DNA from: an uncultured Succinatimonas sp.
GTDB lineage: Bacteria > Pseudomonadota > Gammaproteobacteria > Enterobacterales > Succinivibrionaceae
Direction: 5' to 3'
Assembly (NCBI RefSeq): GCF_905203285.1
Contig: NZ_CAJKVK010000005.1
Coordinates: 1 to 50,678, forward strand
Length of the DNA: 50,678 nucleotides
Part shown: positions 35,153 to 44,428 of the stretch, piece after piece
Layout: the number at the start of each line of letters is the position of its first letter
How positions within the stretch are numbered: the first letter of the stretch is position 1
Program-made: the position numbers and the translations under genes
Notes under the pieces: model-generated
The model's database searches: none
Seen by the model: the letters and a program-made list of their open reading frames with translations, nothing else
Told to the model about the DNA's origin: nothing

Positions 35153-37144
35153 ATGTCTGAATATAGGGAGTTGGCAAATGCTATTCGTGCCTTAAGTATG
35201 GATGGCGTGCAGAAAGCTAAATCAGGCCACCCTGGTGCTCCTATGGGTATGGCAGATATGGCAGAGGCTTTATGGCGCGGATTTTTACGTCACAATCCTA
35301 AAAATCCGAAGTGGCCTAATCGCGATCGTTTCGTATTGTCAAACGGCCATGCCTCAATGATGCTTTATTCATTGCTGCATTTAACCGGTTATGATCTTTC
35401 TATTGATGATTTAAAGCAGTTCAGACAGTTGGATTCAAAGACTCCGGGTCATCCTGAATACGGAATCGTTCCCGGTGTTGAGACCACCACCGGTCCTTTA
35501 GGTCAGGGTATCGGTAATGCCGTTGGCATGGCTCTTGCTGAGGCAATGCTTGCAAGCGAGTTCAATCGTGACGGCTTTGATATCGTTGATCACTATACTT
35601 ATGCTTTCTTGGGCGACGGCTGCTTGATGGAAGGTATTTCTCATGAAGTATGCTCCTTAGCAGGTACTTTAGGACTTGGCAAGCTTATTGCTTTATATGA
35701 TTCAAACGGTATTTCCATTGACGGTGAAGTAAAAGGCTGGTTCGGTGATGATACCAAACAGCGTTTTGCCGCTTATCATTGGCAGGTTCTTGAGGTAGAC
35801 GGTCATGACGGCGAGGCAATTCGTAAGGCCATAGCTGAGGCTCAGGCTGATAAAGAGCATCCGTCTCTTATCGTTTGCCATACCACCATCGGTTTCGGCT
35901 CTCCGAATAAGGGCGGTAAAGAATCTTGCCACGGAGCACCTTTAGGTGATGAAGAAATTGCTTTGACCCGTAAGCAGTTAGGCTGGAACTACGGTCCTTT
36001 TGAGATCCCTGAGGAAATCTACAATAAATGGAGCGCAGTTGAGTCAGGCGCTAAGTATGAAGCTAAGTGGAATGAGCTTTTTGCAAAATACAAAGCAGCG
36101 TATCCTGAGCTTGCAGCAGAGTTTGAACGTCGCATGAAAGGCGATTTGCCATGTGATTTGCATGCCAAAGCTCAAGAGTGGATTAAATCATTGCAGGCAA
36201 ATCCTCAGAAGATTGCAACTCGTAAAGCAAGCCAAATTGCTCTTGATTTCTTTGCTGCAAACATGCCGGAACTTGTCGGCGGCTCTGCAGACTTGGCTCC
36301 GTCCAATCTGACTATGACTAAGTCTTCTAAGTCAGTTGCTCCTCATATGATTAAGGGTAATTATATCCATTGGGGTGTTCGCGAGTTCGCTATGGCAGTT
36401 GCCATGAACGGTATGCTGCTTCACGGCGGCTTCCGTCCTTACGGCGGTACTTTCCTCATCTTCTCCGAGTATGCACGTAATGCTATTCGTATGTCCGCAT
36501 TGATGGGCATTCCTACTCTTTATGTCTTTACCCATGATTCCATCGGCGTCGGTGAGGACGGTCCTACTCATCAGCCTATTGAGCAGACTGCTTCATTGCG
36601 CATGGTTCCGAATCTTGATACCTGGCGCCCTTGCGATCCGGTTGAGACCGCAGTTGCCTGGGATCATATGATTGAGCGTAAGGACGGTCCTTCTGACATT
36701 GTTTTAACCCGTCAGAATTTAGAGCAGATGCCGCGTGATGATAAGCAGGTTGCCGATATCGCCAAGGGCGGCTATATCCTTCGTGATTGTGACGGCGCTC
36801 CCGAGCTTATCATTATTGCCACAGGCTCCGAAGTAGCTCTTGCTTTCCATGCCGCTGAAGAGTTGGAAAAAGAAGGCCGTAAAGTTCGCGTTGTTTCAAT
36901 GCCGTGCTGTGAAGTCTTTGATCGTCAGGATGCAGCTTATAAAGAAGCTGTTCTGCCTTGTGCCTGCCGCGCTCGCGTTGCCGTTGAAGCAGGCTGCACT
37001 CAGGGTTGGTACAAGTATGTAGGTCTTGACGGCAAGGTTTTAGGACTTGATCATTACGGTGAGTCTGCTCCTGCAGGTTTACTGTTTGAGAAGTTCGGCT
37101 TTACCGTTGATAATCTTGTTAAAGTTGCAAAATCCGTTTTATAG
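35153..37144 (+). CDS. tkt: Transketolase
   Basis: A 663-residue thiamine-diphosphate enzyme of the non-oxidative pentose phosphate pathway. The TPP-binding motif GDGCLMEGISHE...ALYDSN lies near residue 155, with the substrate loop GHPGAPMG and the central-domain EDGPTHQPIEQ. The length equals bacterial TktA. AAGGAG lies 9 bases before the ATG. Strongly biased codons. Followed by a terminator and then pgk-fba, as in many gammaproteobacteria, but without epd between tkt and pgk. Confidence 0.96.
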   Translation: MSEYRELANAIRALSMDGVQKAKSGHPGAPMGMADMAEALWRGFLRHNPKNPKWPNRDRFVLSNGHASMMLYSLLHLTGYDLSIDDLKQFRQLDSKTPGHPEYGIVPGVETTTGPLGQGIGNAVGMALAEAMLASEFNRDGFDIVDHYTYAFLGDGCLMEGISHEVCSLAGTLGLGKLIALYDSNGISIDGEVKGWFGDDTKQRFAAYHWQVLEVDGHDGEAIRKAIAEAQADKEHPSLIVCHTTIGFGSPNKGGKESCHGAPLGDEEIALTRKQLGWNYGPFEIPEEIYNKWSAVESGAKYEAKWNELFAKYKAAYPELAAEFERRMKGDLPCDLHAKAQEWIKSLQANPQKIATRKASQIALDFFAANMPELVGGSADLAPSNLTMTKSSKSVAPHMIKGNYIHWGVREFAMAVAMNGMLLHGGFRPYGGTFLIFSEYARNAIRMSALMGIPTLYVFTHDSIGVGEDGPTHQPIEQTASLRMVPNLDTWRPCDPVETAVAWDHMIERKDGPSDIVLTRQNLEQMPRDDKQVADIAKGGYILRDCDGAPELIIIATGSEVALAFHAAEELEKEGRKVRVVSMPCCEVFDRQDAAYKEAVLPCACRARVAVEAGCTQGWYKYVGLDGKVLGLDHYGESAPAGLLFEKFGFTVDNLVKVAKSVL

Positions 37145-37172
37145 GATGCGATTTTAATTTGATTTAACTTTG

Positions 37173-37201
37173 AACCCTCGATGTGCAATCGGGGGTTTTT
37201 T
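37173..37201 (+). terminator. tkt terminator
   Basis: Arms AACCCTCGAT and ATCGGGGGTT (one mismatched pair) with a GTGCA loop and a T run, 28 bases after the tkt stop. Confidence 0.85.
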
Positions 37202-37267
37202 GTGGCAGTTTTTTACTTATTTTTTACATAATCCTAATTTGGATTAAATAAAGATTAAGCTATTGAA

Positions 37268-37300
37268 ACTTGCAAAATTACGCTATGGAATTTTGCAGGT
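37268..37300. promoter_or_regulatory. Inverted repeat in the pgk upstream region
   Basis: TGCAAAATT (37271-37279), 9 bases and AATTTTGCA (37289-37297) form a perfect 9-bp inverted repeat that extends outward with one wobble pair. It lies 45 bases upstream of a TATAAT (37342-37347), the probable pgk -10, and about 95 bases upstream of the pgk start. The spacing suits an activator or repressor site; the regulator is not recognisable. Confidence 0.45.
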
Positions 37301-37389
37301 TATTTAGTTAAAATGAGTGATTAGAGAGCTTGTTATGGCTCTATAATTAGTCTAGTTAAGACCAGATTTTTTTAGAGGAAAAATTCACT

Positions 37390-38553
37390 ATGGCAATTAA
37401 GAAAATGGCCGACCTCGACCTTAAAGGCAAGCGTGTTTTGATTCGTGCTGATTTAAACGTTCCTATTAAAGACGGTAAAGTAGCATCAGACAAGCGTATT
37501 ATGGCTACCCTTCCGACTATTAAGCTTGCACTTGAAAAAGGCGCCAAGGTTATGGTTATCTCCCACTTGGGCCGTCCTGAGGAAGGCGTCTATAGTGACG
37601 AATTCTCTTTACAGCCGGTTGCTGATTATATGGCAACTAAGCTTCCGTGCCCGGTTCGTTTAGTTAAAGATTATCTTGACGGTGTAGAAGTAAACGATAA
37701 TGAGGTAGTTGTTCTTGAAAACTGCCGCTTCAACAAAGGCGAAAAGAAGAATAACGAAGAATTGTCCCGTAAATATGCCGCTTTGTGCGATGTTTTCGTA
37801 ATGGACGCTTTCGGTACCGCTCACCGTGCTCAGGCTACCACTTACGGTGTTGCCGAGTTTGCTCCTGTTGCCTGTGCAGGTCCTTTGCTTGCCGCTGAGC
37901 TCGAAGCTTTAGGTAAGGCTATGGATAATCCTGCTCGTCCGATGGTTGCTATCGTCGGCGGTTCTAAAGTTTCTACCAAGCTGCCGGTTTTAAATAGCCT
38001 GCTTAAAGTTGCAGATCAGTTAATTGTCGGCGGCGGTATTGCCAATACCTTTATGGCTGCTGAAGGTCACAAAGTCGGTAAGTCATTATGTGAAGAAGAT
38101 TTGATCCCGACTGCTAAGGAGTTGGCCGAGAAGACTCATATTCCTGAGTTTGTTGATGTTGTTGTCGGCAAAGAATTTTCTGAGACCACTCCTGCCGTTA
38201 CCAAAGATCTTGCTGATGTTGCAGACGACGATATGATTTTTGACCTCGGTCCTAAATCAATGGCTAATATCGAAGAAGTTATCAAGAATGCCAAGACTAT
38301 TTTGTGGAACGGTCCTGTAGGTGTATTCGAGTTCGATCAGTTTGCTGAAGGTTCTAAAGCTTTAGCAAATGCAATCGCTGATTCTGATGCTTTCTCAGTA
38401 GCAGGCGGCGGTGATACTATCGCAGCTATTCAGAAGTTCGGTGTAACTTCCAAGATTTCTTACATTTCAACCGGTGGCGGTGCTTTCCTTGAGTTCGTAG
38501 AAGGCAAGAAGCTCCCTGCTGTTGAAATTTTGGAAAAAAGAGCAGCTGAATAA
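37390..38553 (+). CDS. pgk: Phosphoglycerate kinase
   Basis: A 387-residue glycolytic kinase making ATP from 1,3-bisphosphoglycerate. The N-terminal RADLNVP signature, the substrate HLGRP loop, the nucleotide-binding region GGSKVSTKLPVL and the C-terminal GGGDT motif are all present. Normal length, AGAGG before the ATG, highly biased codons. It is followed by a hairpin and then fba. Confidence 0.97.
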   Translation: MAIKKMADLDLKGKRVLIRADLNVPIKDGKVASDKRIMATLPTIKLALEKGAKVMVISHLGRPEEGVYSDEFSLQPVADYMATKLPCPVRLVKDYLDGVEVNDNEVVVLENCRFNKGEKKNNEELSRKYAALCDVFVMDAFGTAHRAQATTYGVAEFAPVACAGPLLAAELEALGKAMDNPARPMVAIVGGSKVSTKLPVLNSLLKVADQLIVGGGIANTFMAAEGHKVGKSLCEEDLIPTAKELAEKTHIPEFVDVVVGKEFSETTPAVTKDLADVADDDMIFDLGPKSMANIEEVIKNAKTILWNGPVGVFEFDQFAEGSKALANAIADSDAFSVAGGGDTIAAIQKFGVTSKISYISTGGGAFLEFVEGKKLPAVEILEKRAAE

Positions 38554-38569
38554 GTAAGATAATTTAACC

Positions 38570-38594
38570 GGTGCCCGTAAAGGGCACCTTATTT
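38570..38594 (+). terminator. Intergenic hairpin between pgk and fba
   Basis: Perfect arms GGTGCCC and GGGCACC with a GTAAA loop, but a weak T tract (TTATTTAT). It probably attenuates rather than fully stops transcription into fba, or stabilises the pgk mRNA end. Confidence 0.65.
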
Positions 38595-38610
38595 ATATAA
38601 AGGCACCAAA

Positions 38611-39690
38611 ATGACTAAAATTTTAGATGTTGTTAAACCCGGAGTTCTCGTCGGAGAGGACGTTCAGAAAGTATTTGCCGTAGCTAAAGAAAACGGTTAT
38701 GCGCTTCCTGCCGTAAACTGCGTCGGTACGAATACCATTAACGCTGTTTTAGAGGCTGCCGCTAAGGCTCGTTCTGCCGTTATCGTACAGTTCTCAAACG
38801 GCGGTGCAGCATTCGTTGCCGGAAAAGGTCTTAAAGTTGATCGTCCTCAGGGCAATTCAATTCTCGGCGCTATTTCCGGTGCTTTGCACGTTCACAATGT
38901 TGCCAAAGAATATGGCGTACCGGTAATTCTTCATACCGATCATTGCGCTAAGAAGTTAATCCCTTGGGTTGACGGCTTGCTTGATGCCGGTGAAGAGTAT
39001 TTTGCCAAAAACGGCAAGCCTTTGTTCTCTTCCCACATGCTTGATCTTTCAGAAGAGTCTCTTGAAGAGAATATTGATATTTGCAGCAAGTATTTAGAGC
39101 GTATGGCCAAGATGGGTATGACTCTTGAGCTTGAGCTCGGATGCACCGGCGGTGAGGAAGACGGCGTTGATAATTCAGGTAAGGATGAGTCAGCTCTTTA
39201 CACCCAGCCGCAGGATGTTGCTTATGCTTATGAGCGCCTCATGAAGATTTCCCCGAATTTCACTATCGCAGCCTCTTTCGGTAATGTTCACGGCGTTTAC
39301 AAGCCCGGCAACGTTAAATTGAAGCCGACTATTCTGCGTGATTCTCAGAAGTTTGTTGAAGAAAAATTCCATACCGGTCCTAAGCCTATGAATCTCGTAT
39401 TCCACGGCGGTTCAGGCTCTTCTCCTGCGGAAATTGCCGAAGCTGTTTCATATGGTGTCATTAAGATGAATATTGATACCGATACACAGTGGGCAGGCTG
39501 GAAGGGCATTATGGATTACTATAAGGCCAATGAAGCATATCTTCAGGCTCAGCTTGGTAATCCGACCGGACCTGATGCTCCTAATAAGAAGTATTATGAT
39601 CCGCGTGTATGGTTGCGTAAGTGTGAAGAGAGCATCGTTAATCGTGTTATCGAGGCCTTTAAGGAACTCGGCTCTTACGATTCTCTTTAA
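38611..39690 (+). CDS. fbaA: Fructose-bisphosphate aldolase, class II
   Basis: A 359-residue zinc-dependent aldolase. Zinc and substrate boxes visible: HTDHCAKK (with the catalytic Asp and zinc His), LELGCTGGEEDG (class IIA insertion), GNVHGVYKPGNV, and FHGGSGSS. Length equals E. coli FbaA. AAGG lies upstream of the ATG. Strong codon bias. It ends at an excellent terminator facing the convergent lysC. Confidence 0.96.
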   Translation: MTKILDVVKPGVLVGEDVQKVFAVAKENGYALPAVNCVGTNTINAVLEAAAKARSAVIVQFSNGGAAFVAGKGLKVDRPQGNSILGAISGALHVHNVAKEYGVPVILHTDHCAKKLIPWVDGLLDAGEEYFAKNGKPLFSSHMLDLSEESLEENIDICSKYLERMAKMGMTLELELGCTGGEEDGVDNSGKDESALYTQPQDVAYAYERLMKISPNFTIAASFGNVHGVYKPGNVKLKPTILRDSQKFVEEKFHTGPKPMNLVFHGGSGSSPAEIAEAVSYGVIKMNIDTDTQWAGWKGIMDYYKANEAYLQAQLGNPTGPDAPNKKYYDPRVWLRKCEESIVNRVIEAFKELGSYDSL

Positions 39691-39705
39691 TTTAAATTCG
39701 ATTTC

Positions 39706-39740
39706 AAAAAATAACGGAGCCTTAAGCTCCGTTATTTTTT
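39706..39740 (+). terminator. fba terminator
   Basis: Perfect arms AAATAACGGAGC and GCTCCGTTATTT with a CTTAA loop and a T run. Confidence 0.9.
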
Positions 39741-39745
39741 GCGCA

Positions 39746-39779
39746 TAAAAAACACGCCGCGATTTAAATGCGGCGTGTC
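39746..39779 (-). terminator. lysC terminator
   Basis: On the minus strand, arms ACACGCCGC and GCGGCGTGT followed by a T run. It lies 19 bases past the lysC stop and back to back with the fba terminator. Confidence 0.85.
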
Positions 39780-39797
39780 CTAGTACAAAACTAAGAA

Positions 39798-41159
39798 TTA
39801 GTCTTCAAGTAAATGTTTATGTAAAGCCGTTAATGCTTCAACTGCTTTATCTTCCTCGACTAGGAAGCACAAATTGTGATTTGATGCACCGTAGCAAATC
39901 ATGCGGACGGCATAATTTTCGATAGCGTCAAAGGCACGAGTTGCAGTTCCAGGTATAGAAGACATTTCATTGCCGATGACGGCAACTAATGACAATTTGT
40001 GTTCAACTTTAACATGGCAGAATTGTCTTAACTCATTGAGCATATTTTCGTTAAGTTCATTAATACCTGAGGTATTGCTGCCTGCATCTAAAGTAACGGC
40101 AATTGATACTTCTGATGTTGATACCAAATCAATTGATTGATTGTATTTTGCAAAAACGCTGAATACTTTGGCTAAGAATCCTGATGCACCTACCATTTTA
40201 GGGCTGGCTAAGACGATAAGAGTCTGGTTTTTACGTAATGCTACAGCTCTAAAAGCAGGATGGCTTGTGGTTTCGGGTTTTACCCAGGTGCCGCCTTTTT
40301 CCGGCTCTTTGCTTGAACCGACATAAACCGGGATCCCGCGGCGAACCGCCGGAATTAAGGTTGACGGGTGCAAAATCTTGGCACCGAATGTTGCCATCTC
40401 GGCAGCTTCAAGATAGGTTAACTCATCAATCGGTTTTGCGTGAGGAACCAAACGCGGATCGGTGGTATAAACACCGGGAACGTCAGTCCAGATTGAAATA
40501 GTGGAAGCGGCTAATGCTTCACCTAATAAGGCTGCAGTGTAGTCTGAACCGCCGCGACCTAAGGTAGTGGTCATTCCTTCGCTGTTTGAGGCGATGAACC
40601 CTTGGGTTACGACAATAGTTCCGTCTTGCAGTAAAGGAGCAAGATGGGTTTTACATAAACTTTCTACAACTTCAACTAAGGGTTGAGCGTGACCGAAGCA
40701 AGAATCAGTACGCATAACCTGGCGAACGTCAAACCATTTGGCGTTGTAACCGTGAAGCTTGAACACTTCTACGATTAAAAATGATGACATCAGCTCGCCG
40801 TGAGAAACGATGCGATCGGTCAGAGCATCGGAACGCTCCATTGCGGCTTCATTGGCTAAATCGCGGATCTCATTTAAATGCTCTTTGATAAATTTAAGGC
40901 ATATGTCAGTAGTGGCGACTTTAGAGGCGATTTCGTAGTGAATATCGTACAGCTTTTTGATAAGTTCTTCGATTTTATCGCGGGAGCAGGCTCCTGAAGC
41001 TAACTCTACCAAAATATTGGTAACGCCTGCACAGGCGCTGACTACTACTAAACGAGTGTTGGGATTACTTGCTGAAACCTGAACACTGCTGGTCATTGCT
41101 TTAAAATCGGCAACTGAAGTGCCGCCGAATTTAGCTATATCTAATTGAAAATTAGCCAT
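39798..41159 (-). CDS. lysC: Lysine-sensitive aspartokinase III
   Basis: A 453-residue monofunctional aspartate kinase, the first step to lysine, threonine and methionine. The kinase domain starts KFGGTSV (residues 10-16) and contains SHGELMS, TLGRGGSDYTAALL and WTDVPGVYTTDPR; two ACT domains follow (about 305-453) for lysine feedback. The match to E. coli LysC is nearly end to end. No homoserine dehydrogenase domain follows. The 184-base upstream gap is too short and lacks recognisable features for a lysine riboswitch, unlike E. coli lysC. Confidence 0.94.
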   Translation of the reverse strand: MANFQLDIAKFGGTSVADFKAMTSSVQVSASNPNTRLVVVSACAGVTNILVELASGACSRDKIEELIKKLYDIHYEIASKVATTDICLKFIKEHLNEIRDLANEAAMERSDALTDRIVSHGELMSSFLIVEVFKLHGYNAKWFDVRQVMRTDSCFGHAQPLVEVVESLCKTHLAPLLQDGTIVVTQGFIASNSEGMTTTLGRGGSDYTAALLGEALAASTISIWTDVPGVYTTDPRLVPHAKPIDELTYLEAAEMATFGAKILHPSTLIPAVRRGIPVYVGSSKEPEKGGTWVKPETTSHPAFRAVALRKNQTLIVLASPKMVGASGFLAKVFSVFAKYNQSIDLVSTSEVSIAVTLDAGSNTSGINELNENMLNELRQFCHVKVEHKLSLVAVIGNEMSSIPGTATRAFDAIENYAVRMICYGASNHNLCFLVEEDKAVEALTALHKHLLED

Positions 41160-41298
41160 TGGAAAACATTCTCTTTTTAAAAATTTGATTCAGCAAATCT
41201 TATGATTCTAATACATTCTGTGCAACATTTAACAAAACACGTAACTAAAATAGTGCATTTTTTATTAAAGAAGCTACAAGATGGTGCACATCTTTAGA

Positions 41299-41332
41299 AA
41301 AGAAAGGACTTCCTTTTGAAGCCCTTTCTTAA
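41299..41332 (-). terminator. valS terminator
   Basis: On the minus strand, arms AGAAAGGGCTTC and GAAGTCCTTTCT (one mismatched pair) with an A-rich loop and a T run, about 12 bases past the valS stop. Confidence 0.8.
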
Positions 41333-41343
41333 TTTAGAGAAGA

Positions 41344-44214
41344 TTAAAGTTTTGATAGTTCTTCAATCTGACTTTCAATCTTGCTTAACTGAGCTTTATT
41401 AAGTTCAAGTTGGGCTTTTGCTCCTTCGATGATCTTAGCCGGAGCTTTTGAAGTAAATGCTTCGTTATTAAGCTTGGCTTCTCCGCCTTTGATTAAACCT
41501 TTAAGCTTGTTAGCCATATCGCTTAGGCGCTTAATCTCGGCATCTTTATTTATAAGATCTTTCATCGGAATAAGAACTTCAGCAGTGCCGAAAGGCTTAG
41601 ATGCGCAAGGCGGAAGTTTTTCATCACTGCCTGCAAAGACAATCGGCTCAATGTTGGCTACAAGTGTTAAGCAACGGCTGTTTTCTTTGGCACAGCGCTG
41701 CTCGTCTGCAGAAGCACCGCGGACAATCGGGGCAAGCTTAACTGCAGGACCTGCTTTCATTTCTGCACGCAGATTGCGGACGGCTGTAACGAAGTCTTTA
41801 ATCCAAAGAATATCTTTTTCGGCTTCAGCGTCAAAAATATAATCCTCTGCTTTAGGATAAGGAGCAACCATAATGGTTTTCTCATTATTCATGCGATTTA
41901 GCAAAGGAGCACATTGCTGCCAAATGGTCTCGGTAATAAACGGAATCACCGGATGAGCCATTCTTAAAACGGTTTCAAGAACGTCAACCAAAGTATATGC
42001 AGTAGCGTTATGCTGCGCGGCACTTAAAGTATCGTCTTTTAAAATAGCCTTGGTGAATTCCAGATACCAGTCACAGTATTCGTTCCAAATAAACTCATAA
42101 AGGATGGTTGCAACCTGATCAAAGCGGTAGGAATCAAGAGATTCGCGGATGTCTTTAATGGCGGTAGCAAGCTTAGAGTAAATAAAACGATCAGCCAAAG
42201 ACAAATCTGAAGCCTGCGGTTTAGATAAAGTCATGCCGTCGATATTCATTAGAACAAAGCGGCTGGCGTTCCAAATCTTGTTGCAGAAATTACGATAGCC
42301 TTCAAGGCGCTTCATATCCCAGTTGATGTCACGACCGTTTGAGGCCAAAGCACAGAGAGTAAAGCGCAAAGCATCGGTGCCATGAGCTGAAATGCCGTCG
42401 GGGAATTGCTTACGGGTACGTTTTGCAATCTTTTCGGCAATTTGCGGCTGCATCATATTGGCAGTACGCTTTTTGACGAGTGTTTCGATATCAATACCGT
42501 CAATCATATCCAAAGGATCGAGAACGTTACCTTTGGATTTGGACATCTTCTGTCCTTCTTCGTCGCGAATTAATCCGGTGACGTATACGGTATGGAAAGG
42601 CACTTGCGGTGTTCCGTCAGGATTTTTCATAAAGTGCATGGTCATCATGATCATGCGGGCAACCCAGAAGAAGATAATGTCAAAGCCGGTAACAAGAACC
42701 GATGTAGGATGGAATGTCTCAAGCTCTTTGGTGTTATCAGGCCAACCTAAAGTAGAGAATGTCCACAAAGCTGACGAGAACCAAGTATCAAGGACATCGG
42801 GATCTTGAGTCAATACTAAATCTTTATCAAGATTATATTTGCTGCGGACTTCGTCTTCGCTTCTTGCAACATATATGTTGCCTTTTTCATCGTACCATGC
42901 AGGAATGCGGTGACCCCACCATAATTGACGGGAAATACACCAATCTTGAAGATCGCGCATCCAAGAATAGTACATATTGGTATATTGAGCTGGAACGAAT
43001 TTAATTCTGCCGTCTTCAACAGCTTCAAGAGCAGGTTTTCCAAGTACTGACGCACGAACATACCATTGATCGGTAAGCATAGGTTCAATAGGAACGCCGC
43101 CGCGATCACCAAAAGGCTGGGACAGGGTATGATCTTCAGTGTGATCAAAGAGACCTTCTGCTTTTAAATCTTCTAAAATCAGGTCGCGGGCTTTGAAGCG
43201 ATCAAGCCCTCTGTAAGCTTCCGGGATGAAGCCTGATACTTCATCAGACGGCATGCCGTCGGTATTGAATACTTCTCCTTCTTCACGGATGCAGGCATCT
43301 TCGGTCATGATGTTAATCATGGCAAGTTTGTGACGCTTGCCTACGGCGTAGTCGTTAAAGTCATGAGCAGGAGTAATCTTCACACATCCGGTACCGGTTT
43401 CCATGTCGGCATGTTCATCGGCTACGATTGGAATACGGCGGTTGACTAAAGGCAGAATCAAATCTTTTCCGACTAAGTTTTTAAAACGCTCGTCCTTGGG
43501 GTTTACGGCAACGGCGGTATCACCAAGCAGTGTCTCAGGACGTGTAGTGGCGATTAAAAGGTAGTCTTTGCCTTCATTGGTGGTAAGCCCGTCAGCTAAT
43601 TTATAACGGATATACCACATGTAGCCTTTAACCTCTTTGTTTTCAACTTCCAAATCGGAAATTGCGGTACGAAGTTTCGGATCCCAGTTAACAAGACGTT
43701 TGCCGCGATAAATTAAATCTTCATCATATAAGCGGACGAAAACTTCTTTAACAGCATTTGATAAGCCTTCATCCATGGTAAAGCGCTCGCGGCTCCAGTC
43801 AACGGAGTCACCCAAGCGGCGCATTTGACGGGTAATGGTACCGCCTGATTCTTGGCGCCATTTCCAAATTCTTTCAATGAATTTCTCGCGACCCAAATCG
43901 TGACGGGTAAGGTTTTCTTCTTTTGCAAGCTTGCGTTCTACCACCATCTGAGTGGCGATGCCGGCATGATCGGTACCGCATTGCCACAGGGTATTATCTC
44001 CCTTCATGCGATGGAAACGGATGAGACTGTCCATGATGGTTTGCTGGAAGGCATGTCCCATATGTAAAGAGCCGGTTACGTTCGGCGGCGGTAAAGCGAT
44101 GGAATAGGCTTTTGCCGCAGTATTTCCTGACGGTTTGAAAAGGCCGTTATTTTCCCATTTGGTATAAATTTCACTTTCGAATTTTTCAGGTTGATAAGTT
44201 TTGTCCATTTCCAT
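41344..44214 (-). CDS. valS: Valyl-tRNA synthetase
   Basis: A 956-residue class I aminoacyl-tRNA synthetase. HMGH (51-54) and KMSKS (556-560) mark the catalytic core; the editing domain lies between, and the last 70 or so residues form the coiled coil typical of ValRS (KRLSDMANKLKGLIKG...). Normal length. The ATG at 44214 is followed by a second in-frame ATG two codons later (44208), and the Shine-Dalgarno is not decisive. holC, usually just upstream, is not here. Confidence 0.96.
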   Translation of the reverse strand: MEMDKTYQPEKFESEIYTKWENNGLFKPSGNTAAKAYSIALPPPNVTGSLHMGHAFQQTIMDSLIRFHRMKGDNTLWQCGTDHAGIATQMVVERKLAKEENLTRHDLGREKFIERIWKWRQESGGTITRQMRRLGDSVDWSRERFTMDEGLSNAVKEVFVRLYDEDLIYRGKRLVNWDPKLRTAISDLEVENKEVKGYMWYIRYKLADGLTTNEGKDYLLIATTRPETLLGDTAVAVNPKDERFKNLVGKDLILPLVNRRIPIVADEHADMETGTGCVKITPAHDFNDYAVGKRHKLAMINIMTEDACIREEGEVFNTDGMPSDEVSGFIPEAYRGLDRFKARDLILEDLKAEGLFDHTEDHTLSQPFGDRGGVPIEPMLTDQWYVRASVLGKPALEAVEDGRIKFVPAQYTNMYYSWMRDLQDWCISRQLWWGHRIPAWYDEKGNIYVARSEDEVRSKYNLDKDLVLTQDPDVLDTWFSSALWTFSTLGWPDNTKELETFHPTSVLVTGFDIIFFWVARMIMMTMHFMKNPDGTPQVPFHTVYVTGLIRDEEGQKMSKSKGNVLDPLDMIDGIDIETLVKKRTANMMQPQIAEKIAKRTRKQFPDGISAHGTDALRFTLCALASNGRDINWDMKRLEGYRNFCNKIWNASRFVLMNIDGMTLSKPQASDLSLADRFIYSKLATAIKDIRESLDSYRFDQVATILYEFIWNEYCDWYLEFTKAILKDDTLSAAQHNATAYTLVDVLETVLRMAHPVIPFITETIWQQCAPLLNRMNNEKTIMVAPYPKAEDYIFDAEAEKDILWIKDFVTAVRNLRAEMKAGPAVKLAPIVRGASADEQRCAKENSRCLTLVANIEPIVFAGSDEKLPPCASKPFGTAEVLIPMKDLINKDAEIKRLSDMANKLKGLIKGGEAKLNNEAFTSKAPAKIIEGAKAQLELNKAQLSKIESQIEELSKL

Positions 44215-44428
44215 TATTCAAGGCCTTAAAAATAGTGTGAATCTTGCTTAAAAATAAATGTCAATTTTAGCTTTTTGTCTTTGTGAAGTCACGCGAAAAA
44301 ATCAAAGGATCCAAAGCAAGGCAGAGTCATTGTTTTTTAGAAAGTGTAAAGTTGGGAAATTAGCTATAATAGTATGAATTAGAAAGGATTTAGTTTCTGC
44401 TTTTACCGAGTGATACAAATTAAAGAGT

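Noticed and set aside
41160..41343. Lysine riboswitch upstream of lysC
   Set aside because: The gap is only 184 bases, part of it is the valS terminator, and no lysine-riboswitch core or following terminator was seen.
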